Shown here piece by piece: positions 1 to 6,569 of a stretch of DNA of 6,602 nucleotides. A model generated the notes under the pieces. It made no database searches, was not told the origin of the DNA, and was given only the letters and a program-made list of their open reading frames with translations. This stretch comes from an uncultured Eubacteriales bacterium (GTDB lineage Bacteria; Bacillota; Clostridia; Christensenellales; DTU072), in the NCBI GenBank assembly GCA_902766325.1, contig CACXDF010000256.1, positions 1 through 6,602 of the forward strand. The letters run 5' to 3'. Numbering within the stretch: position 1 is the first letter of the stretch; the number at the start of each line of letters is the position of its first letter. The translations under genes were made by a program, and so were the position numbers.

Positions 1-1
1 C

Positions 2-265
2 GGCGTTATCGGATACGTGGTCAATATGCTTGCGTACGACGTCATCGTAGTCATGTTCTGTCATGGACAATGGTTCGGTTGGCTCCTTGCTGTGCCCGTA
101 CTTGTGATAGGTCACGTCTTCAACCTTGCCATCAACCTTCTCGGCGCCTACGTCCACGACTCCCGTCTGCAATACATCGAGTTCTTCGGACGGTTCTACG
201 AGGGGAGTGGTCACGCTTTCAAACCGATCGGTTCGAGCGTGAAGTATACTTATATTGATAATTAA
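2..265 (+). CDS. ntpI: V-type ATPase subunit I (a subunit), C-terminal fragment, cut by the window edge
   Basis: This is the last 87 codons of the membrane stator subunit, which forms the two ion half-channels beside the rotating K ring. The frame is open from base 2 with no start in the window and ends at TAA 263-265. The fragment shows a hydrophobic stretch around AYDVIVVMF, then a second membrane helix (LLAVPVLVIGHVFNLAINLL). It closes with the hallmark family ending HDSRLQYIEFFGRFYEGSG followed by AFKP. The arginine at 164-166 in HDSRLQ sits where yeast Vph1p has its second functionally important arginine in the last helix; that alignment is from memory. The main channel arginine, in the preceding helix (SYxRL), would be upstream of the window. 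The GTG at 17 and ATG at 26 are internal codons, not starts. The next gene, ntpK, follows after 33 bases. Confidence 0.96.
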   Translation, partial: GVIGYVVNMLAYDVIVVMFCHGQWFGWLLAVPVLVIGHVFNLAINLLGAYVHDSRLQYIEFFGRFYEGSGHAFKPIGSSVKYTYIDN

Positions 266-276
266 TAAAATAAACC

Positions 277-297
277 ATTAAACTTAGGAGGTTTAAT
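277..297 (+). promoter_or_regulatory. Ribosome binding site of ntpK in the loop of a small hairpin
   Basis: AGGAGG at 286-291 lies 7 bases before the ATG at 299 and is the best-placed Shine-Dalgarno site in the window. It is flanked by a perfect 7-base inverted repeat, ATTAAAC (277-283) and GTTTAAT (291-297), leaving TTAGGAG as a 7-base loop. The stem has only one G-C pair and is weak. The surrounding A/T-rich leader has no other structure that would hide the site. I infer an arrangement that keeps the site accessible for high expression of the multi-copy K subunit. Chance palindromy in A/T-rich sequence is possible. Confidence 0.5.
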
Positions 298-298
298 T

Positions 299-802
299 AT
301 GGAATTTTTAGGAACAGCATTGGCTTTGGCAGGGGTTGCGATCGCGGTCGCGCTCAGCGGCGTCGGCTCTTCTATCGGCGTTGCCAACGCCGGTAAAGCG
401 GCGGCGGGCGTTACGGCGGAAGACCCGGATAAATTCATGAAATGTCTTATCCTTCAGCTTCTCCCGGCTACGCAGGGTATTTACGGCTTTATCGTCGGCT
501 TCCTCGGCATTATTAAGCTCAATGCGTTTAACGGTTTTGTCATCAGCGTGCAAGAAGGCGCCAACGTCTACATGTCTACTGCCGGCGGCCTCGGGATCCT
601 CTTTTCTTGCTTGCCCATCGCTATCGGGGGCCTTATGAGCGCCGTGCACCAGGGCAACGTGGCCGTATCCGCTATCGGACTTGTCGCCAAGCGTCCGGAA
701 GAAAGCACAAAAGGTATGCTCATGACGGCTATGGTCGAAACGTACGCTCTCCTTGCTTTCTTGATTTCCTTCTTGGCCGTATTCATCCCGCAGTGGGCAT
801 AA
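299..802 (+). CDS. ntpK: V-type ATPase subunit K (rotor-ring proteolipid), Na+-type ion site
   Basis: This 167-residue membrane protein forms the rotating ion-carrying ring; the E. hirae ring has ten copies. It is an internally duplicated double hairpin with four membrane helices, roughly residues 5-35, 46-72, 80-128 and 138-165. A glycine-rich first helix (SGVGSSIG) and matching cytoplasmic loops (TAEDPDKF and AKRPEESTKG) show the duplication. Ion-site residues are L55, T58, Q59 (LLPATQG), Q118 (VHQG) and E147 (MVETY). They align with L61, T64, Q65, Q110 and E139 of E. hirae NtpK, the known Na+ ligands. The first hairpin has Gln in place of the carboxylate, giving one ion site per four helices, as expected for V-type rings. 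The protein is about 11 residues longer than E. hirae NtpK, because of a longer region between the two halves. Start chosen from the AGGAGG 7 bases upstream. ntpE follows after 22 bases. Confidence 0.98.
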   Translation: MEFLGTALALAGVAIAVALSGVGSSIGVANAGKAAAGVTAEDPDKFMKCLILQLLPATQGIYGFIVGFLGIIKLNAFNGFVISVQEGANVYMSTAGGLGILFSCLPIAIGGLMSAVHQGNVAVSAIGLVAKRPEESTKGMLMTAMVETYALLAFLISFLAVFIPQWA

Positions 803-824
803 ACGCATCGAATAAGGAGCAAAA

Positions 825-1403
825 ATGAGCGGAAAAGACGCTATTATAGAAAAGATCCGTTCCGACGCGAAAGATATCATCACCGGCATCTCTGAAGAGG
901 CCAATAAAAAGGGGATGGAACTTATTCATAACGCCCAGGACGACGCGAAGTTATATTCGGATAAGCAAATGACCGAATCGTACGCCGAGCGCGACGAGAT
1001 CATTCGTCGCCGTATCACCGTCGCCAATCTGGAAGTGAAAAAAGTCCTTCTCGCGGCAAAGCAACAGCTTATTTCGCAGGCTTTCGAGAAAGCGTGCGAA
1101 GAGATCCGCACCGATAAAGCGGGGTACGAAAAACTGCTGATCGGCATGATGAAGTGCGCCGACGACGGCGACGAAGTGACCTTTTCGGTAAAAGACCGCG
1201 ATCTCGTTACCGATAAATGGTTCGATTCGGCGATCAAAAAAGCAAAGAAAAAGCTGACGAAAAGCCCTGTTTTCGGGGACTTTTCCGGCGGGATACTGAT
1301 CTCGGGAAAGGGCAGCGATAAAAACTTTACGTTGGAAGTGGAACTGGCCGGCGTGCGGGAAGAATACGAACCGCAGATCGCCAAGTTGATTTTCGGAGAA
1401 TAA
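825..1403 (+). CDS. ntpE: V-type ATPase subunit E (peripheral stalk)
   Basis: This 192-residue protein is a normal-length subunit E, half of the peripheral stalk that holds the A3B3 head still against the rotating shaft. Residues 1-100 are charged and heptad-like (IIEKIRSDAK, then KKVLLAAKQQL), consistent with the long helix that pairs with subunit G/H. The C-terminal half is the globular domain that contacts the head. It contains the typical GGILISGKGSDKNFTLEVEL pattern and ends EPQIAKLIFGE. The start is supported by AAGGAG at 814-819, 5 bases before the ATG, and by an N-terminus (MSGKDAIIEKI) usual for the family. Its stop codon directly abuts the ntpC start. The partner stalk subunit is not encoded in the window and is expected upstream of ntpI. 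Confidence 0.95.
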   Translation: MSGKDAIIEKIRSDAKDIITGISEEANKKGMELIHNAQDDAKLYSDKQMTESYAERDEIIRRRITVANLEVKKVLLAAKQQLISQAFEKACEEIRTDKAGYEKLLIGMMKCADDGDEVTFSVKDRDLVTDKWFDSAIKKAKKKLTKSPVFGDFSGGILISGKGSDKNFTLEVELAGVREEYEPQIAKLIFGE

Positions 1404-1406
1404 ATG
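1395..1406 (+). promoter_or_regulatory. ntpE/ntpC junction with stop and start directly adjacent
   Basis: The TAA of ntpE (1401-1403) is followed at once by the ATG of ntpC (1404-1406). The only Shine-Dalgarno candidate is GGAG at 1395-1398, inside the last codons of ntpE and 5 bases before the ATG. This favours translational coupling, in which ribosomes finishing ntpE restart on ntpC. Confidence 0.7.
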
Positions 1407-2375
1407 AGTAAGAAAGAAGGCTTGATTTTCGCCAATGCGCGCGCTAAATCGAAAGAGAACAATTTGATGAGCGAAGAGCGTCTTCACCGTATCGTCGAGT
1501 CGAAAACGGTCGCCGACGCCATGCGCGTTCTTGCGGAAATGAACTATGCCGGCGGTATGACCGTGGAAGGCGAGGACTTTTATTCTTTGCTGAGCGAAGA
1601 AGAGCGCCTTGCTACCGCTTTCGTTACCGAAGCCGCCCCGAAAGGCATCGGCTTCGAGTGCTTTTTTATGCGGAACGACTACCATAACGCCAAAGTCCTT
1701 TTGAAAGCCAAATACGGTTCTATCGAAGACGTGTCGGAAATGATCCTTCCCGACGGCAATATCTCCTTTGCCGAGTTAAAACGCCGTTTTGAGGACGGCA
1801 AGACCGATTTCGATCCGTTTTTGGACGGCGCCGTCAAAAAGATAGAGAGACTTTTTGCCGAGGGTAAGGGCACGCCGCGCGCCATCGACGTGGAGATCGA
1901 TAAAGCGATGTACGAAAACGTCAAGAGCCGTATGCCGAGTTGCGATGCGTGCATTCGTCGTTATTTCGAGGCGCAGGTCGACCTTATCAATATCGAAAGC
2001 TGGCTCCGTTGCCAAAAAATCGGTCCGTCGCTTTTCGAGGGCGGATTTTTGACGGGCGGCACAATTAGTTATAAGCAGTTTTATGACTGCAAGGCCGAGA
2101 CGGATAAGTTTTTGAAGCTCGTTTCTTCAACAGACTATAAGCCGTTCGTCGAAAAATTATCGGACAGCCTGACCGTCTACGAGACGGCGAGAGACGATTT
2201 TCTTCTGAAGATCATCTCTAAGGATAAGGCCGATATGTTTTCGGTCGCGCCCGTGCTCGGGTATTATTTGGCTAAAGTCAACGAAGTCAGGATCTTGCGC
2301 GTGATCCTTGTTTCCATCAAAAACAAGATCGCGCCGGAAGAAATGAAAAAGAGAGTGAGGGCGCTATATGCTTAA
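1404..2375 (+). CDS. ntpC: V-type ATPase subunit C (rotor adaptor, AC39/subunit d family)
   Basis: This 323-residue protein is close to the usual length for the funnel-shaped subunit that caps the K ring and receives the D-F shaft. It is soluble, mostly helical and without membrane segments. Family features include the N-terminus FANARAKSKENNLMSEERL followed by RIVESKTVADAMRVL, and the mid-protein FFMRNDYHNAKVLLKAKYG. The C-terminal pattern is GYYLAKVNEVRILRVILVS followed by IKNKI and a basic tail KKRVRALYA. This internally repeated helical architecture is typical of AC39-type proteins. The start abuts the ntpE stop, and the N-terminus matches the family start, so an upstream start is not needed. 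The last 8 bases overlap the next gene. The window ntpC has no unusual insertions or truncations that I can see. Confidence 0.96.
   Translation: MSKKEGLIFANARAKSKENNLMSEERLHRIVESKTVADAMRVLAEMNYAGGMTVEGEDFYSLLSEEERLATAFVTEAAPKGIGFECFFMRNDYHNAKVLLKAKYGSIEDVSEMILPDGNISFAELKRRFEDGKTDFDPFLDGAVKKIERLFAEGKGTPRAIDVEIDKAMYENVKSRMPSCDACIRRYFEAQVDLINIESWLRCQKIGPSLFEGGFLTGGTISYKQFYDCKAETDKFLKLVSSTDYKPFVEKLSDSLTVYETARDDFLLKIISKDKADMFSVAPVLGYYLAKVNEVRILRVILVSIKNKIAPEEMKKRVRALYA
2355..2375 (+). promoter_or_regulatory. ntpC/ntpG overlap with weak ribosome binding site
   Basis: The ATG of the next gene (2368-2370) lies inside ntpC, whose TAA is at 2373-2375, so the reading frames overlap by 8 bases. The nearest Shine-Dalgarno-like sequence is GTGAGGG at 2355-2361, a weak match inside ntpC. 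Translation of the small downstream gene therefore probably depends on coupling to ntpC, which would suit two proteins present once each per enzyme. Confidence 0.6.
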
Positions 2376-2688
2376 TAATAGAATTGCCGTTATCGGAGAT
2401 AAAGACAGCATCCTCGCGTTCAAGGCGGTCGGCGCCGACGTCTTTTCGGTCAAGGATAAATACGACGCGGAAGAAACGGTCAAAAGGCTCGCGCGCACGT
2501 ACGCGATCATCTTTATATCGGAAGATATCGCCGCGCAGATCGAAGAGATCACCGATCGTTATAAATCCCGTCCTTTCCCGGCGGTCATACCCATTCCTAC
2601 GGCTTCCGGCAGTACCGGCTACGGTATGTCCGGCATCGGTAAGAACGTAGAAAAGGCCATCGGATCGGATATATTAAACAAAAAATAA
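2368..2688 (+). CDS. ntpG: V-type ATPase subunit F (central stalk; NtpG in E. hirae naming, AtpF elsewhere)
   Basis: This 106-residue protein matches the small Rossmann-like central-stalk subunit that binds subunit D and turns with the shaft. The start IAVIGDKDSILAFKAVG is the family hallmark. It is followed by DVFSV, a hydrophobic strand YAIIFISEDIA, the proline-rich strand FPAVIPIP, and a C-terminal helix with KNVEKAIGSDIL. The family is about 100 residues long, so the gene is complete. Naming is confusing across species: this is subunit F of the A3B3DF complex, called NtpG in E. hirae, where NtpF is a peripheral-stalk protein. It overlaps ntpC by 8 bases and precedes ntpA by 35 bases. Confidence 0.95.
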   Translation: MLNNRIAVIGDKDSILAFKAVGADVFSVKDKYDAEETVKRLARTYAIIFISEDIAAQIEEITDRYKSRPFPAVIPIPTASGSTGYGMSGIGKNVEKAIGSDILNKK

Positions 2689-2701
2689 AACAACAAACAC
2701 C

Positions 2702-2715
2702 CCTTTAAAAAGGAG
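2702..2715 (+). promoter_or_regulatory. Ribosome binding site of ntpA with partial self-complementarity
   Basis: AAGGAG at 2710-2715 is 8 bases before the ntpA ATG (2724) and is a strong site. The preceding CCTT (2702-2705) could pair with AAGG (2710-2713) around a TAAA loop. Four pairs are too few to expect real control, so I treat this as a plain ribosome binding site in a 35-base gap. Confidence 0.6.
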
Positions 2716-2723
2716 AGAGATAA

Positions 2724-4487
2724 ATGAGCGAAGTAAAAGGAAAGGTCATAAAGGTAAGCGGACCGTTGATCGTGGCGGGCGGCATGAGCGACTGCAAAAT
2801 GTTCGACGTCGTCAAGGTCGCCTCTTCCCACCTGATCGGCGAAGTCATAGAACTGAGAGGGGATAAGGCTTCTATTCAGGTCTATGAAGAGACGGGCGGT
2901 ATCGGCCCGGGCGAAGAAGTCGTGTCCACCGGCGCGCCTTTGAGCGTGGAACTCGGGCCCGGCTTGATCGAGTCTATGTTCGACGGTATCCAGAGACCTT
3001 TGAATAAAATGAGAGAAAAGGGCGGCGACCGTATCGCCCGCGGCGTGGAAGTGACTGCGCTCGATCATGATAAAAAGTGGAAGTTCAACCCCACCGCCAA
3101 AGTAGGCGACAGGTTGGAACCGGGCGACGAAGTCGGTTACGTGCAAGAAAACGTCCTCGTTCGTCACTCCATTATGATCCCCGTCGGCACGGCGGGCGAA
3201 CTGACGGAGGTGTACGACGGAGAATACACCATTGACGAACCGATCGCCAAGATACGTACGGACAGCGGCGAAATAAAAGACGTGATCATGCTTCAGCGTT
3301 GCGCCGTTCGTAAAGGCCGTCCGTATAAAGAAAAGCTTTCTCCCTCGATGCCCCTTGTTACCGGACAGAGAGTTATCGATACGCTGTTCCCCATTACAAA
3401 AGGTGGCGTGGCGGCCGTTCCCGGGCCTTTCGGCAGCGGTAAGACGGTCGTTCAACATCAGCTTGCCAAATGGGCCGACGCCGAGATCATCGTGTACGTC
3501 GGTTGCGGCGAACGCGGAAACGAAATGACGGACGTTTTGAACGAATTCCCCGAGCTTGTCGACCCCAAAACGGGCGAACCGCTCATGAAGAGGACTATTC
3601 TTATCGCCAACACGTCCGATATGCCCGTCGCCGCGCGTGAAGCAAGTATTTATACCGGTATCACTATTGCGGAGTACTTCCGCGATATGGGCTATAACGT
3701 GGCTATTATGGCAGATTCCACTTCCCGTTGGGCGGAAGCCTTGCGTGAAATGAGCGGACGTTTGGAAGAAATGCCGGGCGAAGAAGGGTACCCTGCGTAT
3801 CTGTCCAGTCGTCTTGCCGAATTCTACGAAAGAGCCGGTCTCGTTAAGGTTCTCGGACAAACGGGTAAAACGGGTAGCGTCACCGCCATCGGCGCCGTCA
3901 GCCCGCCCGGAGGCGACCTTTCCGAACCGGTCAGCCAGGCTACGCTCCGTATCGTAAAAGTCTTTTGGGGTTTGAGCGCGTCTCTTGCATATAAGCGTCA
4001 CTTCCCGGCCATCGACTGGTTACAGAGTTACTCTTTGTACGCCGGGCGTATGGAAGAGTGGTACGATCAGAATATCGGTTCGGAATGGAATCCGCTCCGG
4101 AAGCGCGTTATGGCTATCTTGCAGGAAGAAGCGGGTCTGGACGAGATCGTACGCCTCGTCGGTATGGATGCTTTAGGAGCCAAAGATCGTTTGACGATGG
4201 AAGTAGCCAAGACCATCAGAGAAGACTATCTGCACCAGAACGCATTCCACGAGATCGACACGTATGCGTCCCTGAACAAGCAACTTCGGATGCTCAAACT
4301 CATAAATACGTTCTATAATCTCGGATTGGCCGCTTTGCGTGAAAACGTAGATATCGAAGACATCGTAGAACTGCCCGTGCGCGAAAAGATCGGTAGAGCG
4401 AAGTACATCGACGAGAAAACGGAAATGGATAAGTTCGACGAGATCGAAGCGGAGATCAAGAGCGAATTCAAGGCTTTGATCGGATAG
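2724..4487 (+). CDS. ntpA: V-type ATPase catalytic subunit A
   Basis: This 587-residue protein is full length for the subunit that hydrolyses or makes ATP in the A3B3 head. An N-terminal beta-barrel (about 1-70, KGKVIKVSGPLIV) is followed by the A-specific extra domain (about 110-190) absent from F1 beta. The Walker A loop is GPFGSGKT at 234-241, with K240 and T241. The catalytic glutamate is E263 in GCGERGNEMTD. The Walker B region is AIMADSTSRW with D331. The conserved stretch PPGGDLSEPV and a C-terminal helical domain (QNAFHEIDTY, RMLKLI) complete the family pattern. One oddity is CAVR at 193-196, where relatives usually have WPVR. The start follows AAGGAG by 8 bases, and the N-terminus fits the family. 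ntpB starts 10 bases after its TAG stop. Confidence 0.99.
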   Translation: MSEVKGKVIKVSGPLIVAGGMSDCKMFDVVKVASSHLIGEVIELRGDKASIQVYEETGGIGPGEEVVSTGAPLSVELGPGLIESMFDGIQRPLNKMREKGGDRIARGVEVTALDHDKKWKFNPTAKVGDRLEPGDEVGYVQENVLVRHSIMIPVGTAGELTEVYDGEYTIDEPIAKIRTDSGEIKDVIMLQRCAVRKGRPYKEKLSPSMPLVTGQRVIDTLFPITKGGVAAVPGPFGSGKTVVQHQLAKWADAEIIVYVGCGERGNEMTDVLNEFPELVDPKTGEPLMKRTILIANTSDMPVAAREASIYTGITIAEYFRDMGYNVAIMADSTSRWAEALREMSGRLEEMPGEEGYPAYLSSRLAEFYERAGLVKVLGQTGKTGSVTAIGAVSPPGGDLSEPVSQATLRIVKVFWGLSASLAYKRHFPAIDWLQSYSLYAGRMEEWYDQNIGSEWNPLRKRVMAILQEEAGLDEIVRLVGMDALGAKDRLTMEVAKTIREDYLHQNAFHEIDTYASLNKQLRMLKLINTFYNLGLAALRENVDIEDIVELPVREKIGRAKYIDEKTEMDKFDEIEAEIKSEFKALIG

Positions 4488-4500
4488 GAGGAAAAGGATG
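4485..4500 (+). promoter_or_regulatory. ntpA stop overlapping the ntpB ribosome binding site
   Basis: A full AGGAGG at 4486-4491 overlaps the ntpA stop TAG (4485-4487) and lies 6 bases before the ntpB ATG (4498-4500). All other complete genes here end in TAA, so the TAG may be dictated by the Shine-Dalgarno sequence. The layout favours efficient restart and matched A and B output, as needed for an A3B3 head. Confidence 0.75.
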
Positions 4501-5874
4501 CTGAAAGAATATAAAACCATACGAGAAGTCGTAGGACCTTTGATGCTCGTAGAAAACGTCGAGGGCGTCAAGTATGACGAACTGGTCGAGATCGAACAGG
4601 AAAACGGAGAAAAAAGAAGCGGTAAGGTATTGGAGATCAACGGAGACAAAGCGCTCGTGCAGCTCTTCGAGGGTTCCGCCGGACTTAAGATATCTTCGTC
4701 CAAAGCACGCTTTTTAGGTAAGTCCATCGAACTCGGCGTCAGCCCCGATATCCTCGGCCGTGTTTTCGACGGTATGGGTCGCCCCAAGGACGGCGGCGCG
4801 CCCGTTATTCCCGATAAAAAGATCAATATCAACGGTCAACCCATCAACCCGGTCGCTCGAGACTACCCGAACGAATTCATCCAGACGGGCGTCAGCGCCA
4901 TCGACGGACTGAATACTCTTGTCCGCGGACAGAAACTGCCCGTGTTCAGCGCCTCCGGTCTGCCCCATGCGGAACTTGCCGCGCAGATAGCGAGACAGGC
5001 GAAAGTGCTTAACAGCGACAGTAAGTTCGCCGTCGTTTTCGCCGCTATCGGTATTACGTTTGAGGAGGCCGATTTCTTTATTTCCGACTTTCGCAAGACG
5101 GGCGCTATCGATAGAGCGGTACTGTTTATGAACCTCGCCAACGACCCGGCCATCGAACGTATCTCCACGCCCCGTATGGCGCTTACCGCGGCTGAATACC
5201 TGGCGTTCGAGTGCGATATGCACGTCTTGGTCATCATGACCGACATCACTAACTATTGCGAAGCGCTCCGAGAAGTCAGCGCCGCCAGAAAAGAAGTACC
5301 CGGTCGTCGCGGCTATCCCGGTTACCTGTATACCGACCTTGCTACGCTGTACGAACGCGCAGGACGCATCCGCGGCAAGAAGGGGAGCATTACGCAGATC
5401 CCCATCCTCACCATGCCCGAGGACGACAAGACGCACCCCATTCCGGACCTTACCGGCTATATTACCGAAGGACAGATTATTCTTTCGCGTGAACTTCATA
5501 AAAAAGGCATTGTCCCGCCCATTGACGTTCTGCCCTCGCTGAGCCGTTTGAAAGATAAAGGTATCGGCGCAGGCAAGACGAGAAAGGATCATGCCGATAC
5601 GATGAACCAGCTTTTCAGCGCGTACGCACGCGGAAAAGACGCCAAAGAATTGTCCGCTATTCTCGGCGAAGCCGCTCTCAGCGCCGTTGATAAAAAGTTT
5701 GCGCATTTTGCCGAAGCGTTTGAGGAACAATACGTATCTCAAGGCTTTAACAATAACCGCGACATTACCGAAACGCTCGATATCGGGTGGAATCTTCTGA
5801 AATTGCTCCCGAGAAACGAACTCAAACGTATTCGCGACGCGTATCTGGAAGAGTTTTACGACAGTAAGGAGTAA
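4498..5874 (+). CDS. ntpB: V-type ATPase regulatory (non-catalytic) subunit B
   Basis: This 458-residue protein is the non-catalytic partner that alternates with A in the hexameric head; E. hirae NtpB has the same length. After an N-terminal barrel (YKTIREVVGPLMLVENVEGV), the place of a Walker A loop is taken by FSASGLPHAELAAQIARQA. This lacks GKT, as expected for B. Conserved family blocks follow: ITNYCEALREVSAARKEVPG, GYPGYLYTDLATLYERAGR, MPEDDKTHPIPDLTGYITEG and LPSLSRL. R350 in LPSLSRL has the same number as the arginine finger of E. hirae NtpB that reaches into the A active site. The C-terminus (WNLLKLLPRNELKRI) is a typical ending. The start is fixed by AGGAGG 6 bases upstream. ntpD begins 3 bases after the stop. 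Confidence 0.99.
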   Translation: MLKEYKTIREVVGPLMLVENVEGVKYDELVEIEQENGEKRSGKVLEINGDKALVQLFEGSAGLKISSSKARFLGKSIELGVSPDILGRVFDGMGRPKDGGAPVIPDKKININGQPINPVARDYPNEFIQTGVSAIDGLNTLVRGQKLPVFSASGLPHAELAAQIARQAKVLNSDSKFAVVFAAIGITFEEADFFISDFRKTGAIDRAVLFMNLANDPAIERISTPRMALTAAEYLAFECDMHVLVIMTDITNYCEALREVSAARKEVPGRRGYPGYLYTDLATLYERAGRIRGKKGSITQIPILTMPEDDKTHPIPDLTGYITEGQIILSRELHKKGIVPPIDVLPSLSRLKDKGIGAGKTRKDHADTMNQLFSAYARGKDAKELSAILGEAALSAVDKKFAHFAEAFEEQYVSQGFNNNRDITETLDIGWNLLKLLPRNELKRIRDAYLEEFYDSKE

Positions 5875-5877
5875 GTT

Positions 5878-6504
5878 ATGGCAAGACTGAACGTCAACCC
5901 GACACGTATGGAGCTCAGACGGTTAAAGAATCGTCTGAAGACCGCTGTTCGCGGCCACAAACTCCTGAAAGACAAGTCGGATGAGACCATTCGTCAATTC
6001 ATGATCTATATAAAAGAAAACAAGCGTCTGCGCGAAGAACTGGAATCAAAGCTTTCCGATTCTTTACGTTCGTTTCTGCTTGCCGGTTCCGTCACTACGT
6101 CGCAAGTTCTGGAAGAAGCCGTGGCTATGCCTGCTTTTAATCTCGAACTTACTACGGGCGAAGCTAATATCATGAGCGTCATGGTGCCTACCATTCAGGT
6201 TAAAGAAGGGGATAAAACCAATCTCTATCCCTATTCTTTTGCCGCGGTCAGCGCCGAACTGGACGACAGTATCAAAAATTTAAGCGATTTGATCGCAGAC
6301 CTCGTGCATCTTGCCGAAGTGGAAAAGACCTGTAATATGCTTGCCGACGAAATCGAAAAGAACCGTCGCCGCGTCAATGCCCTTGAGTACGTTATGATCC
6401 CGCAACTGGAAGAGACCATTAAGTATATTACGATGAAACTGGACGAAAACGAACGCGCCGCGACTATCCGCTTGATGAAGGTCAAGACCGTTATTCAACA
6501 ATAA
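5878..6504 (+). CDS. ntpD: V-type ATPase subunit D (central shaft)
   Basis: This 208-residue protein is the rotating shaft that runs up the centre of A3B3 and transmits torque to subunit C and the K ring. Two long helices at either end form the antiparallel coiled coil. The N-terminal one is LNVNPTRMELRRLKNRLKTA then RGHKLLKDKSDE. The C-terminal one is RRRVNALEYVMIPQLEETI then LDENERAATIRLMKVK. Both are strongly diagnostic of the family. The middle section (about 70-130) is the short beta-hairpin region that in relatives contacts subunit F. The start has AAGGAG at 5866-5871, 6 bases before the ATG, with only 3 bases after the ntpB stop, so coupling is likely. This is the last gene of the operon that can be seen. 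Confidence 0.98.
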   Translation: MARLNVNPTRMELRRLKNRLKTAVRGHKLLKDKSDETIRQFMIYIKENKRLREELESKLSDSLRSFLLAGSVTTSQVLEEAVAMPAFNLELTTGEANIMSVMVPTIQVKEGDKTNLYPYSFAAVSAELDDSIKNLSDLIADLVHLAEVEKTCNMLADEIEKNRRRVNALEYVMIPQLEETIKYITMKLDENERAATIRLMKVKTVIQQ

Positions 6505-6522
6505 TTTTTTTAAAGAAATGTT

Positions 6523-6569
6523 TACGGGGAAGGAACCCTTTTTCGGCAAAAAGGTTTTCCTTCCCCGTA
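6523..6569 (+). terminator. Long hairpin after ntpD, probable operon terminator
   Basis: The outer stem pairs TACGGGGAAGGAA (6523-6535) with TTCCTTCCCCGTA (6557-6569), 13 pairs without mismatch. After a small internal loop (1 base left, 2 right), the inner stem pairs CCTTTTT (6537-6543) with AAAAAGG (6548-6554) around a CGGC tetraloop. No T run follows the outer stem. The inner stem alone is followed by TTTTCCTT, which could serve as an imperfect release tract on the + strand. Position 18 bases after the last gene supports a transcription end or an RNA-stabilising structure. It may also belong to a dispersed intergenic repeat. Confidence 0.6.

Noticed and set aside
17..28. GTG at 17 and ATG at 26 as possible starts of a small membrane protein
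   Set aside because: The frame continues open to the window edge and encodes the conserved end of subunit I, so these are internal codons of a truncated gene.
308..1685. Open frames of 178-244 codons on the - strand across ntpK, ntpE and ntpC
   Set aside because: They overlap each other and the conserved + strand genes, and no domain can be recognised in them.
2619..4001. A 460-codon open frame on the - strand opposite ntpA
   Set aside because: It lies antisense to a highly conserved catalytic subunit and its translation has low-complexity, His/Arg/Phe-rich character with no recognisable domain. Open antisense frames arise from the codon bias of the real gene.
5560..5580. GIGAGKT in subunit B, resembling a Walker A loop
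   Set aside because: This is the normal conserved stretch after the arginine finger in B subunits (LKDKGIGxGKTR). It lies far C-terminal to where a P-loop sits, so it is not evidence for catalysis by B.
4714..5742. A 342-codon open frame on the - strand opposite ntpB
   Set aside because: Same explanation: it shadows ntpB, has no family resemblance, and has no plausible independent context.
6491..6511. TTATT-CAAC-AATAA hairpin followed by seven T at the end of ntpD
   Set aside because: The layout resembles a terminator, but the stem is five A-T pairs only and overlaps the stop codon. It is too weak to call, and the stronger hairpin at 6523-6569 is the better candidate.
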